Below, piece by piece: positions 57,555 through 64,000 of a stretch of 64,000 nt of DNA. The notes beneath the pieces were generated by a model. That model searched no databases and was not told where the DNA came from. It saw nothing but the letters and a program-made list of their open reading frames with translations. The DNA lies in assembly GCF_032452875.1 (NCBI RefSeq), contig NC_083869.1, positions 79,788,501-79,852,500 on the forward strand, in the 5' to 3' direction. The DNA comes from Bos javanicus. Taxonomy: Eukaryota; Chordata; Mammalia; Artiodactyla; Bovidae. The translations under genes were made by a program, and so were the position numbers. Positions within the stretch are counted from its first letter, which is position 1. The number at the start of each line of letters is the position of its first letter.

Positions 57555-58614
57555 TTAATGTTTTGAAATACAACAGATTTCTGTATAGTTTATATCTTGC
57601 CACTTTACTTAATTTGGTAAAACAAATAAAGGGAAAGATATACTGTGCTCATGGAGTGGAAGAATTAATATTGTTTAAATGTCCATACTACCCAGAGCAA
57701 TCTACAGATTCAATATAATCCTTATTAAAATATCCATGGTATTATCTCAGAACTAGAACAAAATAATTCTAAAATTTGTATGGAACCACAAAAAATCCCA
57801 AATAGCCAAGTAATCTTGCGAAAGAAAAACAAAACTGGAAGCATCATACTCCTTGATTTCAAGCTGTTCTAGAAAACTATAGTAATCGAAATAATATAAT
57901 TCTGGCAAAAAAATAGACACGTAAATCTATGGAACAGAATAGAAAGCCCAGAAATAAACCCATGCTTATATAATCAATCTATGACAAAGGAAGCAAGAAT
58001 AAACAGTGGTAATGAGTGTTTCTTTAATAGATGGTGTTGGGAAAACTGGATAGCTACCTCCAAAAGAATCCAACTAGTCCACCACTTTTTTTATACCATA
58101 CACAAAAATAAACTCAAAATGGATTAAAGACTTAAGTGTGAGACCAGAAACCATATATTTTCCTAGGAGAAAATATAGACAGTATGCTCTTTGATATCAG
58201 TCTTAGGAGTGTTTTTCTGGATAGAGCTTCTCAGGCAAGGGAAACAAAAGTAAAAATAAATAAATAGAACTACACTAAAGCTTTTGCACAGTGAGAGGAG
58301 CCATCAACCAAACAGAAAGACAACCTACTGAATGGGAGAAGATGTTTGCAGATGGTATGACTGATAGAGGCTAATGCCCAAAATGCATAAGGAATGCATA
58401 CAATTCAAATTTTTTAAAAAGGCAAATAACCCTATTAAAAAATGGGCAGAGGACCGGAGTAGACATTTTTCCAAAGAAGACATCCCAACATGCACATAAA
58501 AAGGTGCTCAATACCACTGATCATCAGGGAAATGCAAATCAAAACCACAGTGAGAAATCACCTCAGAAATGGCTGACATCTGTCAGAATGGCTACCATAA
58601 AAAAAACAAGTAGG

Positions 58615-58735
58615 AAGTTCCCTGGCAGTCCGGTGGTTAGGACTTGGCACTTTCACTTTTATGCCCCAGGTTCAATCTCTGGTCTCCTAATTTAAGATCC
58701 CACAAACCAGAGGCCTAGTAAAAAATAAAAAACCC
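58615..58735 (+). mobile_element. CHR-type SINE, short
   Basis: 'agttccctggcagtccggtggttaggacttgg', B-box-like 'ggttcaatctctgg', A-rich tail. The host L1 text resumes afterwards. Confidence 0.8.
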
Positions 58736-59246
58736 AAATAATAAGTGTTGGTGAAATCCATGTGGAGAAAAGGGAACTGCTGTGCATTGTTGGTGGGAAT
58801 GTAAATTGGTATATCTGCTACAGAAAGGTTTCCTCAAAAAAATAAAAATAAAACCATGATACAAACCAGCAATTTCACTTCCAGGTATTTATCCAAAGAA
58901 AATGAAAACACTAATTCAAAAAGATAGGTACACCCCAGTATTCATTGCAGCATTCTTTACAATAGGCGAGATACAGAAGCAACACATGTGCTCAGCAATA
59001 GATGAATGGCTACAAAGGATAGATGACTATTTTTAGATATCTCACAATGGAATATCACTGAGTGGTAAAATAAGAATAAAAGCTTGTCCTTTGCTACAAC
59101 ATGGATGGACCTAGAGGATATTACATGAAATAATTCAGATAGAGAAAGACAAATACTGCATGATTTCACTTATATGTAGAATCTAGAAAACAATTAAAAA
59201 AGACAACAAAAGAGAAACAGACTCAAAGATACAAAGAACAATCTGG

Positions 59247-59363
59247 GGGTTTCCCTGAGAGTCCAGTGGCTAAGACTGCCAATGCAGGGAGCATGGGTTT
59301 GAACCCTGGTCAGGAAACTAACATCATGCATGCTGCCTGGTGTAGCCAGAAAAAGAAAGAAAT
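59247..59363 (+). mobile_element. CHR-type SINE, short, with perfect 14-bp TSD
   Basis: 'tttccctgagagtccagtggctaag', 'gggtttgaaccctggtcagg', A-rich tail. AAAGAACAATCTGG at 59233-59246 and 59364-59377. Confidence 0.93.
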
Positions 59364-59645
59364 AAAGAACAATCTGGTGGTTGCCATAAAGGAGGAGAGA
59401 GGGGGATGGGAAAAAAGGGGGAGAAGGATTAAAAGGTACAAACTTCCAGTTACAAAATAAGTCATGGAGATGTAATGTACAGCAAAGGAAAGATAGTCAA
59501 TAATATTGTAGTAACTGTATGATGACAACTGGTAACTAGATTTATCATGGTGATCATTTTATAATGTATAAAAATATCAGTTCACTAAGTGGTACAACTG
59601 AAACTAATACAATATTGTATGTCAATTATACATCAATTAAAAACT

Positions 59646-60007
59646 GCATTAGTTATCTCCTCTATGCGCTCGCAGGGCCTCTGTACTCTCTTGACAACAC
59701 GCATCAGTCTTGGTTTATTTGCTCAGTCAACACTCTCCCTCTGTCCCTAGACTCTGCCTTCTTTGAGGTCAAAGACTCTTGTCCCTCACCATTGCTTTTC
59801 AGCATTTCTGCATATAGTAGAGACTTAGGAAATAAATATAGAATGAATAAAAACTTACTAATCCATAATTTTATGCCTAGTTAAGCTTCTCTCTCATGCT
59901 ATCTTTGTTTTCAAAAGGAATGACTCTGGAGCATGCCAGAAATTGAAATGTTTATCTTTGTCTTAATCCTCTGGAAGAGAAAAGTATCCAATTTCTTTGT
60001 ACAATAG
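59646..60007. other. No recognised feature
   Basis: Unique-looking DNA; nothing identified. Confidence 0.35.
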
Positions 60008-60175
60008 TATAAATAATAGATAGCTAACACTTACTGAATGTTTATTGTGTGCTGGGTGCTGTTCTATCATTTTATACAGATTAATTTATTTCATTCTCAT
60101 TACAGTCCTCTGAGGTAAATGCTACTATTATTACCATTTTTAAAATAAAGAAACCGAGGTGCAGAATTTAAGTCT
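60008..60175 (-). mobile_element. MIR SINE
   Basis: 'ctaacacttactgaatgtttattgtgtgctgggtgctgttct', 'ttcattctcattacagtcctctgaggtaaatgctactattatt', 'aaagaaaccgaggtgcag': reverse MIR. Confidence 0.85.
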
Positions 60176-60465
60176 TCTTGCATATAAATTTTGCCTTTCT
60201 TATTATGGAAAAGGAAAAAAGACACTGAATGACAATGACCAAAAAAGTTTTTTCTATTTGCATTTATCACACTTCAATTAGACTCAAAAAAAAAATTAAA
60301 TGCAATTTAAAAAAGACAAAAGGAAGAATTCATCCCCGAGGGGCACAGCACAATGCCTAAGTATGTCATTGTATAACAATCTATTATTAACAAGTTCCTA
60401 AAACCCATATGAATGTGGGTTAGCAATAAATATTAAGTGGAGGATCCAAGATGGCATTCAAACTA

Positions 60466-60484
60466 TGTCCACCAGGTGGCGCTA
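60466..60484 (+). promoter_or_regulatory. Strong CTCF-binding motif
   Basis: TGTCCACCAGGTGGCGCTA matches the 19-base CTCF consensus (TGGCCACCAGGGGGCGCTA) at 17 of 19 positions, including the core CCACCAGGTGGCGCTA. It is not inside a recognised repeat. CTCF anchors chromatin loops and insulators in a direction-dependent way; occupancy here is inferred from the motif alone. Confidence 0.7.
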
Positions 60485-60675
60485 GTGCCTCTAAATGAGG
60501 GGCATGGGTGGGAACACTCCTGATCCTGCCGTCAGCACCCTTAACAAAAGAGATTCAAGTACTGGTCCTCAGTTTCCTAGGCTCCAGTTCTGCATCCAGA
60601 GAGGGCTGAGGAGCTGTCTGATACACCAGTGCACTCTGCCTATTTTGCTGTAAGAGGAAAGTTCTCAGAGGCACA

Positions 60676-61135
60676 GTCACTGTGGTGTAGTGGATAGATG
60701 CTGCTGCTGCTGCTAAGTCACTTCAGTCGTGTCCGACTCTGTGCGACCCCCATAGACGGCAGCCCAACAGGCTCCCCTGTCCCTGGGATTCTCCAGGCAA
60801 GAACACTGGAGTGGGTTGCCATTTCCTTCTCCAATGTATGAAAGTGAAAAGTGAAAGTGAAGTCGCTCAGTCGTGTCCAACTCTTCGAGACCCCATGGAC
60901 GGCAGCCTGCCAGGCTCCTCCGCCCATGGGATTTTCCAGGCAAGAGTACTGGAGTGGGGTGCCATTGCCTTCTCCAGGATAGATGCTGGTCTGTTTCAAA
61001 TCCAAATTCAAATTCAGGTTTCTCCAAATCCCAGCCCTACCAGCTACTAGTAGTATGACCTTGGGCAAGTTATTTAACCTTTCTGTGCTCCAGGGTTCTC
61101 ATCTGTGAAATGCGGACAATCCTTGAGCCTACTAC
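60676..61135 (+). mobile_element. MIR SINE split by a Bov-A2
   Basis: 'cagtcactgtggtgtagtggatagatg' (60676-60703) is the MIR start. After the Bov-A2 it continues at 60989 with 'gtctgtttcaaatccaaattc' and 'agtatgaccttgggcaagttatttaacctttctgtgctccaggg'. Confidence 0.8.
60704..60976 (-). mobile_element. Bov-A2 dimeric SINE with 12-bp TSD
   Basis: Reverse dimer starting in CTG repeats and ending 'ccattgccttctcca'. GGATAGATGCTG flanks it at 60692-60703 and 60977-60988. Confidence 0.95.
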
Positions 61136-61237
61136 ATCTTGTACCACCTATTGTAACAGTGCTCTACTCACAGAAGGTCTGAATGAATCTTCTATGCAAT
61201 AGAATCAATAGCTGACCTTTCCATAGCTGAATGTGTG

Positions 61238-61455
61238 TGTGTGTGCTAAGTCATTTCAGTCATGTCCAACTCTTTGTGACCCTATGGACTGTAGCCTGCC
61301 AGGCTCCTCTGTCCGTGGGATTCTCCAGGCAAGAATACGGAGTGGGTTGCCACTCCCTCCTTCAGGGGATCTTCCCAACCCAGGGATGGAACCCATGTCT
61401 CCTGCATCTCCTGCACTGGCAGATGTGTTCTTTACCACTAGTGCCACCTGGGACA
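61238..61455 (-). mobile_element. Bov-tA SINE
   Basis: From the (GT)n tail and 'gctaagtcatttcagtcatgtcc' to the head '...ttaccactagtgccacctggga'. The head again carries a CTCF-like core when read on the minus strand. Confidence 0.93.
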
Positions 61456-61526
61456 CTCAAATGCAATTCACATTTTACTTGGCTCAGAATAGGCCACCAA
61501 AGAGATGAACTTGAGTTTCAGTTTTA

Positions 61527-61631
61527 CTTTTATTTTCTTGGGCCACACAGCATGTAAGATCTTAGTACCCTGACCAGGGCTTGAACCCATACCTCCTGCA
61601 ATGGAAGCACTAGACTGCCATAGAAGTTCCT
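61527..61631 (-). mobile_element. CHR-type SINE, short, with 14-bp TSD
   Basis: 'ttgggccacacagcatgtaagatctta', 'accagggcttgaacccatacc', head near 'agaagttcc'. GAGTTTCAGTTTTA (61513-61526) and GAGCTTCAGTTTTA (61632-61645) flank it. Confidence 0.88.
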
Positions 61632-61739
61632 GAGCTTCAGTTTTAAGTACTAATGTAAAGCTACTACTATTAGCTAGATGTGAGCTGCTCATTAGAAGAA
61701 GAAATACGATTCAGCATCTGCAATGCGCCAGTCTCTTCT

Positions 61740-62330
61740 CTAGGTGCTGCTGCTGCTAATATGGACGAAGCAGGTAATACCCTCACCCTCATGAAGGCTG
61801 TAGTCTAGCCAGCAAGATAAACATTAAACAGATGATGACATAAAAGTAGACGATTACAAAGATGCAAAGGACCAAGTCTTATAGGAATGTAAAACAGGCG
61901 CATCTAACCTAGTCAGGGGGTCAAGGAAGGCATCAAAGTGGAAACGACAGTGTTAGCAAAAGGAGGGTGGCTAAGCATTCCAGGTGAAAGACATGACATT
62001 TGTATGGGCCCCTAAGTGGCAAAGAGCCTGCTCAATTCACACGACTGAGAAAATCCCAGTTTAGTCAGAGAGTAGGAAGAGTGGATGGGGATTGGAAGCT
62101 GGAGAAGCTGCCTATTGGGCAGTAAGAAGTATTAAAAGATTTTAAATAGGAAAGTGACATCAGATGTGCAGTTTTTAAAAGGTCGTATGACTGAAATGGG
62201 GAGGTCGGTTCCAGGAGGTGAGGGGGTTTGAGGAGTTTGAGGAGGTGAGAGGGAGAGACCAGTGGGGAAATTCTGATGCTGTTTTAGTCAAATAGTGATG
62301 GCAACCTGGCCTAGTGTGGCAGGAAGTGTG
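61740..62330 (+). repeat. Unnamed old dispersed repeat (fossil)
   Basis: Phrases such as 'aggtaataccctcaccctcatgaaggctgtagtctag', 'gtcaaggaaggcatc', 'taaataggaaagtgacatcagatg' and 'ggtcggttccaggaggtgag' belong to a widespread old mammalian repeat whose name I cannot give safely. No ORF of note. Confidence 0.45.
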
Positions 62331-63019
62331 AATTTATTGTGAGAGGGAGTTAGGTATGTGAGAGGGAGGAGTCAAGGCTTCTCCCTTAAACAGAAGGATT
62401 GATGGTAATGCCATTTGCCAAGGTAGAGAACATTACAGAAGTAGCGGTTTTGGAGGAAAGCTCCTATGTTCCTTTCAGGATATTTTGAGTTTGAAGCACT
62501 TGACAAATATTCAAGAGGAGCTGTTTAGAAAGCACTTAAATGTGAGTAGTTCAAAAGAAGGACTGTGGTTGTTCATATAGATTCAAGTGTTAGCAGCACA
62601 CAGATTTAAGTGGAAACTACAGGGAGACCTTGTAAGAAGAAAGTGAAGTGGGAGAAAGGAAGATATCCAGGGACAGAACGCTAGGGAACCCTACCGTCGT
62701 CAAGTTGGCAGAGATTAGATATCAACAATCAGTAATAGAACCAGAGAAGGAACAGTTAGAGGTACCGAAGGAAAACCAGAAAGCCCAGTTCCCCTTCCCT
62801 GAGGATTGATTATGAAAGAGGAAGGTGTCATTAGCATTGAGAGCTACTGAGAAGACAGGCAAGCAGAGAACTCAGTGTGTCCTTTGGGTCTGGGGACAAG
62901 AAGGTCACTGGTGACCTTGGTGGGCTGAGTTTCTATGGCATCCTGAAGGCTGAGGCCAGATTGCAGGGAGTTGAAAAGTTGAATGTGAGGTAAGCAAATG
63001 GTGATGATGTCAACTACAT
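62331..63019. other. No recognised feature
   Basis: G- and A-rich unique-looking DNA, possibly a continuation of the old repeat to the left. Confidence 0.3.
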
Positions 63020-63475
63020 GTTGTCACTTGCCAAGAGCATTTGCCAGTGACTGAACAACTATCAGAGCTTTTGCCATCTGTCTGTGCTGCTGCAGCTGCC
63101 CACCTTCAACACCTGGGTGGACAGTGAGGCACTCCATGCTCCAGGGAATCTGGCAGAATGGGTCTTTGTATAGTTACATATTTTCAGGAACTGATTTCAT
63201 GATCTCAATCCTTGCACATCTCCTCATATCTAGAAAAGCACTAAATCCCTTCATGGCGACATCAGCTCCTCATGATGAGCAGAAAACCTTTTGTAAAATA
63301 AGTGCTTGATTGCACTGAACTCTTCCTTCACCAAAATCTTATACATCGACCTTCCCCTGCTGCCTGTTTGGAGCAGTCTCTAAGAGCTATCTGAGGTGCT
63401 GTCTCCTGGACTGTGGTCCTCATTTTGCCCCAAATAAAACTTAACTAGCAACCTTCACATTGTGCATCTTTCTGT
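63020..63475 (+). mobile_element. Possible solo LTR
   Basis: AATAAA at 63433-63438 is followed by 'cttaactagcaaccttcacattgtgcatctttctgtcagca', an R-U5-like end; the upstream 400 bases lack coding. No TSD was identified and the family is not named. Confidence 0.4.
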
Positions 63476-63539
63476 CAGCAATGATTATGCTAAAAATGTA
63501 ACCCAACTGATTTACTGGGCCCACACCAGGGGCCTAGTC

Positions 63540-63980
63540 TGAGAAGACCCCATGTCTTTGCCAAGGAGGTTCTTTTTCCAGTCAGATTTGCACAACCAAT
63601 AATGGAATAATGCTGAGGCTGGAACAGTGCAAGCTTTATTCAACAGCCAAAGAATGGAAAAGCAGGAACCTAGATCACAATATTGTCAGAGACACCAAAT
63701 ATATAGGAGAGATGAAGTAAAAGGGAAGGAATTGAAAAGTAAGCCTACTTTTCATGACTTATCTAAGAATAGGGGTGTGGTTTGGACCTGGAACTGACAG
63801 AGCTTTCTTTTTCGGTCCTCTTAGGGACTTGTCCAGTTGTTGTCATGGCAATCATCAATGACCACAGTGCTGGTGTTTGTGTCACTGAGCATGCTAATGT
63901 ATTACAAAGAGTGTGTAATAAGGCCTAAGATTATGGGAAGTCAAATCGTGCACCATCTTGGGCCTACTTGGTTCCAACTA
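63540..63980 (-). other. Possible LTR-like segment
   Basis: TTTATT at about 63636 gives AATAAA on the minus strand ('caagctttattcaac'), and an LTR-like layout is conceivable, but nothing decisive is present. Confidence 0.25.
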
Positions 63981-63984
63981 GTTC

Positions 63985-63999
63985 TTTTTTTTTTTTTTT
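63985..63999 (-). repeat. Poly(T) at the right edge
   Basis: A 15-base T run at the window end is probably the 3' poly(A) of a minus-strand retroelement continuing outside. Confidence 0.5.
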
Positions 64000-64000
64000 C

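Larger units (their letters stand above)
57555..59645 (+). mobile_element. Old L1 (L1MA-age), 3' half, with two SINE insertions
   Basis: Forward ORF2 C-terminal text ('acccagagcaatctacagattcaat', 'tgtatggaaccacaaaaaatccc', 'atcatcagggaaatgcaaatcaaaacc', 'gtgttggtgaaatcc', 'ttcattgcagcattctttacaatag') followed by the 3' UTR ending 'actgaaactaatacaatattgtatgtcaattatacatcaatt'. Frames are broken. The SINEs at 58615-58735 and 59247-59363 interrupt it. Confidence 0.88.

Overview
The window is ruminant (bovid, most likely Bos or a close relative) nuclear DNA. The diagnosis rests on its repeats: BovB (an RTE-clade LINE), tRNA-headed Bov-tA SINEs, dimeric Bov-A2 SINEs, cetartiodactyl CHR-type SINEs and a young ruminant L1 (L1_BT type). 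These sit among mammal-wide fossils (MIR, MER5/hAT-Charlie, MLT1, old L1M). I see no intact host protein-coding gene, rRNA, tRNA gene or CRISPR array. Every long ORF with a recognisable product comes from a retrotransposon, and the other long ORFs read antisense or out of frame through repeats. Family names come from recognition, not from a database search, and boundaries without a stated target-site duplication (TSD) are accurate to roughly 10-30 bases.

Layout. 1-3195 is a minus-strand BovB running off the left edge. 5420-8073 holds two plus-strand BovB segments head to tail; the first keeps an almost open reverse-transcriptase frame. 8088-11512 carries Bov-tA copies, an L1 3' end and a BovB 3' end. 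11600-18097 is a minus-strand L1 with a BovB nested in it and a Bov-A2 nested in the BovB. Its 5' end carries about 186 bases of non-L1 DNA that include a splice acceptor and part of a fibrocystin-like (PKHD1-type) PA14 exon, all inside the L1's own TSD. 18113-21984 is repeat-poor apart from a possible LTR. 22452-25012 is a decayed endogenous retrovirus with two related LTRs. 25302-35634 mixes SINEs, old L1 pieces, a MIR and non-repetitive DNA. 35792-38788 is an MLT1 LTR split by a 2.5-kb BovB. 40448-43560 is a row of three MER5-like DNA transposons, two of them split by BovB. 43676-53490 is dense in BovB, SINE and old L1. 54363-57055 is the longest tract without a recognised repeat. 57060-57554 is an LTR, 57555-59645 an old plus-strand L1 3' half, and 59646 to the end holds MIRs, SINEs, a strong CTCF-like site at 60466 and possible LTRs.

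The elements act together as a parasite network. BovB supplies an endonuclease and reverse transcriptase; Bov-tA and Bov-A2 share the BovB 3' terminal sequence and are thought to borrow its machinery, while L1 probably mobilises itself and the CHR-type SINEs. Many TSDs can be read directly, which allows relative dating of nested insertions. The best candidates for something new are the chimeric L1/PKHD1-like insertion, the L1 ORF1 that lacks its middle, the BovB-into-BovB nesting, the near-open BovB RT frame, and the CTCF-like motifs, one outside repeats and others at Bov-tA heads.
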